A stretch of 41,123 nt of DNA from Caldilineaceae bacterium SB0661_bin_32. Its GTDB lineage: Bacteria > Chloroflexota > Anaerolineae > Caldilineales > Caldilineaceae. The stretch is from NCBI GenBank assembly GCA_009841235.1, contig VXMH01000030.1:1-41123 (forward strand), read 5' to 3'. The position numbers were made by a program, and so were the translations under genes. Below are positions 17,714-25,583 of this stretch, in pieces. Numbering within the stretch: the first letter of the stretch is position 1; the number at the start of each line of letters is the position of its first letter. The notes under the pieces were generated by a model. That model was not told where the DNA came from and did no database searches. It worked only from the letters and a program-made list of their open reading frames with translations.

Positions 17714-19813
17714 ATGAACGAACTGACGTTGACTCTCGCCGACGCTTTGGACTTTTCGAATACCCTTGTCGCGTCGGTAATAGTGATTCTTGCCTTCTCG
17801 CTTCTGGCCTACACCTTAACTTACAATTTCCGCCATCCGGTGGCGCGTCGATTTGCCTATCTTTTGGGTTTGGTTATGGTGACCTACGCGTCGGAGGTTG
17901 CCCTGACACAAGTTGTCAGCGCCGATTCCGCGTCCAAATGGCTGCGGTTCGAATGGTTGGGCATTGCTCTCTTGCCCGGGGCCTACTTCGCCTTTTCCTA
18001 CGCTGTGCTGCGCACGACGAATTACCACACGGACCGCCGCAGACTGATCAATTATGCCATTGGCCTTCTTTCCATCGCCAGCGCGCTGCTTGCTTTCTTT
18101 TCCACCTTGCTGGTAGACGATGTTGAGTTCGACCCGCTTCTCAGCTTCCTCCAACCCGGCATCTTATTCTGGCCGTTTGCTGCGTTCTTCACCGGCGTTG
18201 TAATTCTTTCTCACCTGAACATCTGGAAGGCGCGCCAGCGCTGCCTGACCGCAGAGAGCCGCAAGAGGATGACCTATCTTCTACTGGCATCAGCGGCCCC
18301 CGGTATCGGCACCTTTCCCTATCTGATCGCCTTGGGCAAGTCCTCAGCTGGTTTGCTTTCGCCGGAGTGGATACTCAGTCTGTCCATCGTGGGTAACTGC
18401 GCGATCGGCGCCATGCTGATTGGACTAAGCTATACGGTCGCCTTCTTCGGCGTTTACACGCCGGACAGAGTCGTACGTTACCGGTTGATTCGCTACTTTG
18501 CACGGGGACCGGTTGTTGCCATCTTTGTCATCCTGGCAATTCAGACGATCCCAACCGTAGAGCTCATACTCGGTCTGCCGCGCAATATCGTACTCTTCAG
18601 CGTCATTACAGGAGTAATCGTCGCGGCACAGGTAATTCTCAGCATTTCCAAAGAGTTAACGGACCGTCTCGTCTATGGAGAAGACAGGCAAGAGATCGCC
18701 TGGCTGCGCGAGCTGGACAGACGACTGCTGACAACAACCGATCTGCGCCAGTTTCTCGAGAACCACCTGACTGTGCTGTGCGAATTGCTCCGGGTCCCGT
18801 CCGGATTTGTGGCTGCGGCGATCGGCACCGACCTGATCCTGGAGGCGACTGTCGGACCGGAGGGAACGCGGCAGGAGATCCTGGATGATAAGGATTGGAG
18901 CGACGCCATGACCGAGGCACTGAGCCATGCCCGAAAGAACGGCAGGTCTCATCTGTCGAGGAACGTGCAGGTAGTCGATGGAGGGGCCAATTCGACGGAA
19001 AACGGCAGGAGATCGCCCCGGCAGATGGCGTCTCAGCCGGCCGAATTCGGAGGATACTGGCTCTGGCCCGTTCTGGAACCGGCAGGGGAGCGAAAAGGAG
19101 AAATCGTGCTGGGCATGTTGGGGGTGCGCGCCCGCGACAGTTCACCACTTATCAGCTCCGAGGAACACGCCCTTCTGGCACAGCAGATCGACAGCGTCGC
19201 AAAGGCACTGTTAGACCGCAAGATGCAGATGCAGGTCATGGTGGCTCTGCGGCGAATCATTCCCGACATCGACCGCATTCAGCAGATGCGAGGGATCGTT
19301 CCGTATGTGTCGGAAAACACGGAAGTGCCCCCGGCCGAACTGCTCGAACCGAGCCCGATTCACAATCCGGAGTTCGAAAGCTGGGTGAAAGACGCGCTCA
19401 GTCACTATTGGGGGGGGCCGAAGCTGACTCGAAGCCCTTTGATGCAGTTGCGAGTTGTCGACCGGGTCGTCGAAGAAGCGGACGGCAACCCCGGCAAGGC
19501 TCTGCGCCTGGTACTGGGGCGCGCTATCCGCAACCTGCGCCCGGGCGGCAAACAGGACCTGAGTACACCCGAATGGATGCTCTACAATATCCTCGAGATG
19601 CGCTTCATTCAGGGGCGCAAAATTCGAGATATTGCCGGTCGCTTGGCCATCAGCGAGAGTGACCTGTATCGCAAGCAGCGGGTCGCGATCGGCCAGGTTG
19701 CGAAGGTCTTGACGGAAATGGAGCAGAGCGACTGGGACGCCCTTCTCAAATTGCAGGAAGTAGAAAACTTGCAGGAAGTAGAAAACGCGGAGTTTATCGA
19801 GAAAGCAAAGTGA
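17714..19813 (+). CDS. Membrane-anchored 7TM-GAF-HTH regulatory protein
   Basis: A 699-residue protein with seven or eight hydrophobic segments in residues 15-310, resembling histidine-kinase N-terminal 7TM sensor regions. A GAF-like domain follows (about 325-500, starting LRELDRRLLTTTDLRQFLEN). There is no kinase or phosphatase domain. The C-terminal 120 residues (about 560-668) instead end in a helix-turn-helix, KIRDIAGRLAISESDLYRKQ. It looks like a one-component sensor that contacts DNA from the membrane. The start at 17714 follows CAGGAG (17705-17710); an upstream ATG at 17636 would add 26 unconserved residues. The signal and targets are unknown. Confidence 0.7.
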   Translation: MNELTLTLADALDFSNTLVASVIVILAFSLLAYTLTYNFRHPVARRFAYLLGLVMVTYASEVALTQVVSADSASKWLRFEWLGIALLPGAYFAFSYAVLRTTNYHTDRRRLINYAIGLLSIASALLAFFSTLLVDDVEFDPLLSFLQPGILFWPFAAFFTGVVILSHLNIWKARQRCLTAESRKRMTYLLLASAAPGIGTFPYLIALGKSSAGLLSPEWILSLSIVGNCAIGAMLIGLSYTVAFFGVYTPDRVVRYRLIRYFARGPVVAIFVILAIQTIPTVELILGLPRNIVLFSVITGVIVAAQVILSISKELTDRLVYGEDRQEIAWLRELDRRLLTTTDLRQFLENHLTVLCELLRVPSGFVAAAIGTDLILEATVGPEGTRQEILDDKDWSDAMTEALSHARKNGRSHLSRNVQVVDGGANSTENGRRSPRQMASQPAEFGGYWLWPVLEPAGERKGEIVLGMLGVRARDSSPLISSEEHALLAQQIDSVAKALLDRKMQMQVMVALRRIIPDIDRIQQMRGIVPYVSENTEVPPAELLEPSPIHNPEFESWVKDALSHYWGGPKLTRSPLMQLRVVDRVVEEADGNPGKALRLVLGRAIRNLRPGGKQDLSTPEWMLYNILEMRFIQGRKIRDIAGRLAISESDLYRKQRVAIGQVAKVLTEMEQSDWDALLKLQEVENLQEVENAEFIEKAK
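19751..19786 (+). repeat. Perfect 18-base tandem duplication at a gene 3' end
   Basis: TTGCAGGAAGTAGAAAAC occurs twice, back to back (19751-19768 and 19769-19786). It encodes LQEVEN twice near the C-terminus of the 7TM-GAF-HTH protein. The copies are identical, which suggests a recent slippage event. Confidence 0.95.
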
Positions 19814-19875
19814 GGCAGGCGAATTCTCGGCGACGCGACGCCGAGTCCGCCGCAGGTGCGCCAAGGTTACTCTAC

Positions 19876-22179
19876 ATGGCTGCCAAAAGGAAGAGGCGGC
19901 GAAAATTTCAGAATACCGGTCCCACGGCCGGAATGCAGGCGAAGGCCCGGAAAGTGTTTGCCACTTATACCAAAGAGCTCTTGGGGTTCGCGGTTCTTAT
20001 TTTCGGCGCCTACCTGGGCTTTACTCTCATCGTTTCCGGCCAGGAATCGTGGACAGTTTGGCTGGCGGGCAGAATGGCTTGGCCGCTCGTGTTCAGTCTG
20101 TTGGTAACCGGCGCCGTGATGATGCTGGGGCGCCGCTCCGGCTACTGGCATCCGGAAGGGCTGGTCGGCGCCGAGCTCCTCCTGTTGTCCTTGGCCGCAC
20201 TGGACTACATTGGCAGCAACCGCTTTCCTGACTGGTCGCTGCCAGCCTTCGGCCAGAGCGCCGGCCTCATCGGCTGGGGCGCCGGCAACCTGCTGATCAG
20301 CCTGCTGGGACAGTTACCGGCAGCCTTCGCCGCGGGCCTGCTCGCGCTTCTGAGTACCTATTTGCTTTTTCGCCATACGCCTCTGATTTACCTGTTCGGA
20401 TATATCGGCCAGTTGCGCCAGGAGCTGGCCGAACCAATGGCCGAATCGGACGAGCCGCCCTCTGTGGATTTGGAAGAGTTTTCCGACGCGGACGACATTG
20501 AGACGGCGCCATCTTCACGGCATCCGGAAAACGGCAGTGAGCTGCAACCTGCCGCTGCCCTGGACGATCCTATCCCTGAACGGCCATCACCGGAGTTGAC
20601 GAAGCTACCGGAATCGGGCCGCCCAATAAAGGCGGAACTGCCTGTGGCTACGGCTGCGCCTTCCAAGCGCAGACCAAAATCCGGCAGTACGGCCGGGCGT
20701 CCGTTGAAGCCCTTGCGCAATGAGGAAGAGTTGCCTCCTGCCGAACTGTTGGAAGATGATGACGGGCAGCTGGCGTGGGACATCGAGGGCATGGGCGAGA
20801 CAATTCAAGAGACCCTGTGGGATTTCGACATTCCGGTCGAGGTCGTCAATGTCGAGACCGGGCCGACCGTCACCCAGTTCGGAGTTCAGCCCCTGTACAT
20901 TGAGCGGGCGGGTCAAAGGCGCAAAATAAGGGTCAGCCGTATTGTTTCCGCGGCCGACGACCTGGCGCTGGCGCTCGCCGCGCCGGCCGTCCGCATTGAA
21001 GCGCCGGTTCCCGGCCAACCTTATGTCGGCATCGAAGTGCCGAACCCTGAGAAGACGATGGTGGGTCTGAAGAGCATTTTGCAGGGCAAACAGGTGGCGA
21101 AACAGGGAGGAAGACTGCCGCTGGCCCTCGGCAGGGACACCTCGGGGACGCCAATTGTTTCAGACCTGGCGCGTGCCCCGCATCTGCTGATCGCCGGCGC
21201 CACCGGGTCCGGCAAGTCGGCCTGCATCAACGGAGTGATTGTCAGCCTGCTGATGTACCACGGACCTGAAAGCCTCCGTTTCATTATGGTCGACCCAAAG
21301 TTGGTGGAACTGCCGGGCTACAACCGCATCCCCCACATGATTGGAAAGGTTATCACTGACCTGGAGGACGTCCACGGCGCACTGACCTGGCTTCTTCTGC
21401 AGATGGATGATCGCTACGTTCTATTTCAAGAGAACAAGGTGCGAGACATTGAATCCTACAACAGGCTGGCCCGGCGCAGGAAGAAGCTGGAACCGCTGCC
21501 CCATATCGTCCTCATAGTAGACGAACTGGCCGACCTGATGATGACCGCGCCCGAGGAAATCGAAAAGCAGCTGGTTCGCCTTGCACAAATGGCACGCGCC
21601 ACCGGCATACACCTTGTCCTCGCCACACAGCGGCCCAGCACCGACGTCGTGACCGGCCTGATAAAAGCTAACTTTCCTTCACGCATCGCCTTCGCAGTCA
21701 CGAGTCAGGTCGACAGCCGCGTCATCCTGGATACGCCAGGGGCTGAAAAACTGCTTGGCCAGGGTGATATGCTCTTTATGCGGCCGGACAAGGCGAAGAT
21801 CGAACGCGTGCAGGGCAGCTACGTCAACGACTCGGAAATCAAGCGCGTGGTCGACTGGTGGCAGGACCGCGACCTCCTGGAGAATCCCAAAGGCCCTGCG
21901 GCAAAGGTTGCCCCCTGGATCGGCCTTCTGGACCGCCTGGATGACGAGGAGGAACTGCTGGCGGAGGCCATCGACGCCATTCGCGGGGAAAAGACGATCA
22001 GCGCCAGTTTTGTGCAGCGAGAACTTAAGATCGGCTATCCTCGTGCGGCGCGGCTGGTCAAGCTGCTCGAATCGAGAGGCCTTGTCAGCGCAGAACCGGC
22101 TGGCGGCCAGAGCCGGACGGTATTGGCGAAGGCCGGCGCCGGGTCCGGAGAGGAAAACGAAACGCTCGAACGGGCTTGA
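19876..22179 (+). CDS. ftsK: DNA translocase FtsK/SpoIIIE
   Basis: Hexameric DNA pump at the division septum that clears chromosome termini. The N-terminus has a basic KRKRRRK patch and about four membrane segments (residues 35-175). An acidic, Pro/Glu-rich linker (185-290) follows. The motor has Walker A GATGSGKSACIN (near 440) and Walker B IVLIVDELADLMM (near 543), then ATQRPSTDVVTGLIKANFPS. The C-terminal winged-helix gamma domain (about 690-750: ISASFVQRELKIGYPRAARL) would read the orienting DNA motifs. An in-frame GTG at 19810 overlaps the previous stop codon, but the ATG at 19876 begins the typical basic N-terminus, so I prefer it (767 residues). Confidence 0.92.
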   Translation: MAAKRKRRRKFQNTGPTAGMQAKARKVFATYTKELLGFAVLIFGAYLGFTLIVSGQESWTVWLAGRMAWPLVFSLLVTGAVMMLGRRSGYWHPEGLVGAELLLLSLAALDYIGSNRFPDWSLPAFGQSAGLIGWGAGNLLISLLGQLPAAFAAGLLALLSTYLLFRHTPLIYLFGYIGQLRQELAEPMAESDEPPSVDLEEFSDADDIETAPSSRHPENGSELQPAAALDDPIPERPSPELTKLPESGRPIKAELPVATAAPSKRRPKSGSTAGRPLKPLRNEEELPPAELLEDDDGQLAWDIEGMGETIQETLWDFDIPVEVVNVETGPTVTQFGVQPLYIERAGQRRKIRVSRIVSAADDLALALAAPAVRIEAPVPGQPYVGIEVPNPEKTMVGLKSILQGKQVAKQGGRLPLALGRDTSGTPIVSDLARAPHLLIAGATGSGKSACINGVIVSLLMYHGPESLRFIMVDPKLVELPGYNRIPHMIGKVITDLEDVHGALTWLLLQMDDRYVLFQENKVRDIESYNRLARRRKKLEPLPHIVLIVDELADLMMTAPEEIEKQLVRLAQMARATGIHLVLATQRPSTDVVTGLIKANFPSRIAFAVTSQVDSRVILDTPGAEKLLGQGDMLFMRPDKAKIERVQGSYVNDSEIKRVVDWWQDRDLLENPKGPAAKVAPWIGLLDRLDDEEELLAEAIDAIRGEKTISASFVQRELKIGYPRAARLVKLLESRGLVSAEPAGGQSRTVLAKAGAGSGEENETLERA

Positions 22180-22287
22180 ATCCGGATCCCGGACAGTGCC
22201 TCTCCCAATGTCCGGCCGCCGGCCTGAACTGCCCGCGGACCTTAAGAGCCAGCCAAGTCACTTACAGACGAATCAGGAGCACACGAC

Positions 22288-23124
22288 ATGCCCTACTCCT
22301 TCCAGCCCAATGCGATGTACCGCATGCCGACCCACTTTGGCCCCCGGACAGGTCCCCGTCGCGGGCCTGACGGGCGAGGTTTCGACTGCGTAAACAGCCC
22401 CAAGAGCATCTCCTACTCCGTCAGCTATCTCACGCACGCCGCAGCCGCGGAGGCGCTCTTGCCGCCCGGCTTTGCTCTGAACGGGGAGCCCGTGGCGACA
22501 ATCAGCGCAACTTACATGAAGGAGATCGACTGGCTGGCGGGGAGGGGCTATAACACGCTGGGGGCTTCGCTTCCGGTTTGCTATACCGGTCAGGTGGACA
22601 GTGTGACTGGCAGTCTTCTGCTCGTGCTGTGGGAAAACCTGACCGATCCGATCTTGACGGGCCGGGAAGAACTGGGTTTTTCCAAGATCTACTGTGAACT
22701 GCCCGAGCCTGTTGTATTCAATGGCAGTTCCCAATGCATCGGCAGTTGGCTCGGCTACCGGTTCCTCGACCTGCGCATTCACGACATGACCGAACTGTCG
22801 GAGGAGGAGGTCGCAGCGCAGTCTGCAAAGGGAGGCGGCGACGGAACTCTTCACTACAAGTACATTCCGAGAACGGGCGAGTGGGGTACCGTCGACGCCG
22901 AATACGCCGTCCTGACACCCGCGCATACGCCCAATCGCCGCGTCCTGGGCATTTGGAGAGGTCAGGGAGAAGTCGCGTGGCACTGCGCCAGGTGGGAGGA
23001 CATGCCCACCCAGTACAACATCGTCAACTGCCTAGCCGGCCTGGAGATCCTCGAGTATCGCGGCGCAGTTGTTACGCAGACCATCGGCGGCAAGGATCTG
23101 AGCGATCAGCGTATTCTTAAGTAG
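22288..23124 (+). CDS. Acetoacetate-decarboxylase-superfamily protein
   Basis: A 278-residue protein of the acetoacetate decarboxylase (ADC) fold. The central region GREELGFSKIYCEL matches the ADC active-site strand, in which two adjacent lysines normally follow GFP. The first lysine, the Schiff-base residue, is kept. The second, which lowers its pKa, is Ile here. Other recognisable parts are LPPGFALNGEPVATI (near residue 50) and VLWENLTDPILT. The change suggests a different reaction from decarboxylation, for example an aldolase-dehydratase as described for some ADC-like enzymes. It stands alone after ftsK, with 108 bases between. Confidence 0.72.
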   Translation: MPYSFQPNAMYRMPTHFGPRTGPRRGPDGRGFDCVNSPKSISYSVSYLTHAAAAEALLPPGFALNGEPVATISATYMKEIDWLAGRGYNTLGASLPVCYTGQVDSVTGSLLLVLWENLTDPILTGREELGFSKIYCELPEPVVFNGSSQCIGSWLGYRFLDLRIHDMTELSEEEVAAQSAKGGGDGTLHYKYIPRTGEWGTVDAEYAVLTPAHTPNRRVLGIWRGQGEVAWHCARWEDMPTQYNIVNCLAGLEILEYRGAVVTQTIGGKDLSDQRILK

Positions 23125-23207
23125 CCCAATCTTGTGAAGACACTAAATGTTGCCTCGCACTATCACGAAATCTATGGAGGCACGAAACCTGTGGAGGAAG
23201 ATCAAGA

Positions 23208-23441
23208 ATGAAGGCGAGCTACTCTGAAATCATCACCATTGAACCTGGAAAGCGGGGGGGCAAGCCCTGTATTCGCGGGCTGCGAATCACGGTCTATGAC
23301 GTGTTGGACTACTTGGCTGCCGGGATGTCGGAAGTCGAGATTCTCGCCGACTTTCCCGACCTGCGGTCTGAAGACATTAGAGCTTGCCTCGCATTTGCCG
23401 CTGACCGCGAGCGTCGCCTCGTATCGCTGCCCCCCTTATGA
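23208..23441 (+). CDS. DUF433-family antitoxin
   Basis: A 77-residue protein with the DUF433 pattern: GKPCIRGLRITVYDVLDYLAAG, then EILADFPDLRSEDIRACLAFAADR. DUF433 proteins have a small helix-turn-helix and act as antitoxins to PIN-like toxins of the DUF5615 family. GAGGAAG lies upstream of the ATG. Its stop codon overlaps the next gene's start (ATGA at 23438-23441), so translation is coupled. Confidence 0.85.
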   Translation: MKASYSEIITIEPGKRGGKPCIRGLRITVYDVLDYLAAGMSEVEILADFPDLRSEDIRACLAFAADRERRLVSLPPL

Positions 23442-23770
23442 GGCTTCTCTTCGACCAGAACCTTTCTCCTCGACTCAAAAGAAAATTGGAGGGCTTGTTT
23501 CCGGGGTCCCTCCACGTCAGAGATGTCGGTCTTGCTGCCGCTGAGGATCTCGCGCTCTGGGAATATGCAAAAGGGCACGGGCTTACGATTATTTCGAAAG
23601 ATTCCGACTTTCGTCAGTTGAGTTTCGCGCTCGGGCAACCTCCCAAAGTCGTATGGATTCAAAGCGGAAACTGCTCAACATCGGAGATAGAGTCGCTCCT
23701 CCGCGATCGATTTGCGGATCTAAAGGAATTTCACGAGGACCGTGAAGGTGCGTTCTTGGCGCTCAGTTGA
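23438..23770 (+). CDS. DUF5615-family PIN-like toxin
   Basis: A 110-residue PIN-like ribonuclease-fold protein, the toxin partner of the DUF433 gene. The family hallmark MRLLFDQNLSPRLKRKL opens the protein. The acidic residues Asp6 and the pair in TIISKDSDFRQL (near residues 48-59) would bind the metal for RNA cleavage. Toxicity and RNA target are inferred from the family. The pair sits beside a decayed gene and a tRNA, which suits a mobile accessory module. Confidence 0.85.
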   Translation: MRLLFDQNLSPRLKRKLEGLFPGSLHVRDVGLAAAEDLALWEYAKGHGLTIISKDSDFRQLSFALGQPPKVVWIQSGNCSTSEIESLLRDRFADLKEFHEDREGAFLALS

Positions 23771-23898
23771 GTCTTAGCTTACCCCCCTGCTCTGTGGCGT
23801 TGCCGCTTATGCTTTCAAGCAACGGTGCTGCAGACTGATTACTGCAACTCACATCGGCAAAATGACTACTTGTAACGCCGGATCGATTGCAGATAGCC

Positions 23899-23982
23899 CT
23901 ACCTCATCAGTGACCCTCCTGTGACTGGAATAGAGAGAGCGGCACCGGTGACGAGCGCAACCTTGCCCTCAAGGTTGTACAT
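23899..23982 (-). pseudogene. Internally deleted short-chain dehydrogenase remnant
   Basis: Read on the minus strand from the ATG at 23982, 27 codons encode MYNLEGKVALVTGAAL and then SIPVTGGSLMR before TAG. The first part is a typical SDR N-terminus (first strand and the start of the TGxxxGxG cofactor loop). The second looks like an SDR C-terminal end. A good ribosome site, AGGAG, lies eight bases before the ATG. The gene appears to have lost about 230 middle codons in frame or nearly so, leaving both ends. No other frame in 23771-24023 is convincing. Confidence 0.6.
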
Positions 23983-24005
23983 TTCTTGTTCTCCTGGTGG
24001 TGATA

Positions 24006-24011
24006 TATACT
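24006..24011 (+). promoter_or_regulatory. Candidate -10 element of the tRNA-Val gene
   Basis: TATACT lies 12 bases before the tRNA's first base. No good -35 hexamer is visible at the right distance. Confidence 0.35.
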
Positions 24012-24023
24012 ATGGCCCTGATT

Positions 24024-24097
24024 GGGCGGTTAGCTCAGCTGGTTAGAGCGATTCCCTTACAAGGAATAGGTCGGCGGTTCGAGTCCGTCACCGCCCA
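24024..24097 (+). tRNA. tRNA-Val, anticodon TAC
   Basis: A full cloverleaf can be folded. The acceptor stem is GGGCGGT with ACCGCCC (24024-24030 and 24090-24096) and the D stem is GCTC with GAGC. The anticodon stem ATTCC/GGAAT encloses the loop CTTACAA, giving anticodon TAC at 24058-24060. The T arm is GGCGG-TTCGAGT-CCGTC with one G-T pair. The discriminator base is A at 24097. CCA is not encoded. Confidence 0.95.
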
Positions 24098-24197
24098 CTC
24101 AAACACGCCGAATTTCGGATCTTCGAATTTGGAAGAGAGCAAGAGCAGATACAGGCGCCGGTCGAGAAGGCTGGCGCCTTACTGTTTCCGAGTTGCG

Positions 24198-25268
24198 CTA
24201 GGTAAGAAGGGGGATCGTCCGTCGCTCACGCGCACTGAGGATTGCCGAATCGACGATCTGCTGGCCGATCCGACAGATCGCGGGCGACAGGGGGCCTTCA
24301 GGCGCCCTTCCGGTCTCCAGGCAGTGGACGAAGTACTGGATAACGTTTTGATTCGGTGGCGTCAGCCTGTCAACCGGCTGGTCGTAGCCCTCGGGACACG
24401 AAGGAGTCTGAACGCGTACGGTGTCTTCGTAATCGTAGCTGCTGATCGTTCCCTCGCTCCCCTTGAGCACAAAGCCGCATTTGGGCTGAGGCTGCAGAGT
24501 CCACGGGTCTGTGAACGTGCCCCAACGCGTCTCAAACTTGGACAGCCCGAACGGATATTTGCAGATGGTGATGCTGTGTTCATCGACTTCAAGGCCGGGC
24601 GGCTCGTCGACCACGGTCGTCACCTCAAGAGGCGCTCTACCGTCCAGAAACCACGTCCCCAGCGTAACCCCATAGCCCAGGTAATCCAGGAGTGAGCCAC
24701 CCCCTTCGGCCTTCTGATAGAACCAGCTCTCGCTCTTTCTCTGCCTGTACTCTTCGTCGGTCTCCTCCTTGTCGGCAACGTGGAAGAGCGGGCCGCGATT
24801 GCCGTCATAGTAGTGGACCTCCAACAACTCGCCGACTGTCCCTTCTTCCAGAAGCCGTTTGGACGTCACGTGACAGGGATACCAGCGCAACGGCCAGTTG
24901 ATGACAAACTGCTTCGCCGTTTCAGCCATCGCCGCGATCATCTTGTCGGCAGCGGCCAAATCAGAGGCAAACGGCTTTTCCAGCAGCACATGAACGTCGA
25001 AGGGGGCAACCTTGAGCACCCATTCGGCGTGGGCCGCCGTGGACGGACACAGTATTACGATGTCCGGCTGCGTTCTCTCCAGGCACACGCGGTAGTCGCT
25101 AAAGACCCGCTGCGCGGGAATGGCAAAGTTGTCGATTGTGGACGCCATCTTCTCTCTGTCGGTATGACAGATGCCGACGATCTCTACGTCGTCGTGTTCA
25201 TGGCACTGGCGCAGGAGATCCCCCATGTGCGAATGGTCGAAGTTTATGCCAGCAACTTTCCAAGTCAT
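24198..25268 (-). CDS. Gfo/Idh/MocA-family oxidoreductase
   Basis: NAD(P)-dependent dehydrogenase or reductase of sugars or related polyols, 356 residues. The N-terminal Rossmann domain begins WKVAGINFDHSHMGD. The family catalytic motif EKPF (in HVLLEKPFASD, near residues 93-103) carries the lysine. The C-terminal alpha/beta domain contains GGGSLLDYLGYG, where family members place a substrate-binding Asp. The loop after the first strand has FDHSHMG rather than the usual GxGxxG, so cofactor binding may differ. GAGG lies five bases before the ATG. It is transcribed away from nadE; the 315-base gap between them holds only the nadE promoter. The substrate is unknown. Confidence 0.83.
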   Translation of the reverse strand: MTWKVAGINFDHSHMGDLLRQCHEHDDVEIVGICHTDREKMASTIDNFAIPAQRVFSDYRVCLERTQPDIVILCPSTAAHAEWVLKVAPFDVHVLLEKPFASDLAAADKMIAAMAETAKQFVINWPLRWYPCHVTSKRLLEEGTVGELLEVHYYDGNRGPLFHVADKEETDEEYRQRKSESWFYQKAEGGGSLLDYLGYGVTLGTWFLDGRAPLEVTTVVDEPPGLEVDEHSITICKYPFGLSKFETRWGTFTDPWTLQPQPKCGFVLKGSEGTISSYDYEDTVRVQTPSCPEGYDQPVDRLTPPNQNVIQYFVHCLETGRAPEGPLSPAICRIGQQIVDSAILSARERRTIPLLT

Positions 25269-25495
25269 CTTTGCCTCTGATCCCCATCAGTGCTTGATGT
25301 CGGCGATTTACGGGCTTCGCCACTGAATTCAGACTGCTCCGCGCCTAACTTCAGACGGCATGGTAATGGGATGGGCGCAAAGGGTGTCCCAGGTAAGGAG
25401 AGCATTGCCAGCCAAGCCCGCGAGACGGCGCCCGTCCCAGCCCCACTTGTTTCCAGCAATTATCTCAAAACTGCGGAAAGCATGTCAATCGGGCT

Positions 25496-25524
25496 TTGCA
25501 CCGGCTGCCGGAATCCAAGATAAT
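25496..25524 (+). promoter_or_regulatory. Candidate promoter of nadE
   Basis: TTGCAC (25496-25501) and GATAAT (25519-25524) are 17 bases apart and 59 bases before the chosen ATG. The -10 matches consensus at five of six positions. I see no other element in 25269-25583. Confidence 0.4.
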
Positions 25525-25583
25525 ACGCTGGAGAAAGCATTTGCCAGCGGCAACGTTGAGCTTTGAATTCGATCTTAACCAAG

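Noticed and set aside
23997..24695. A 232-codon plus-strand frame
   Set aside because: It contains the whole tRNA-Val gene and then runs antisense to the Gfo/Idh/MocA gene.
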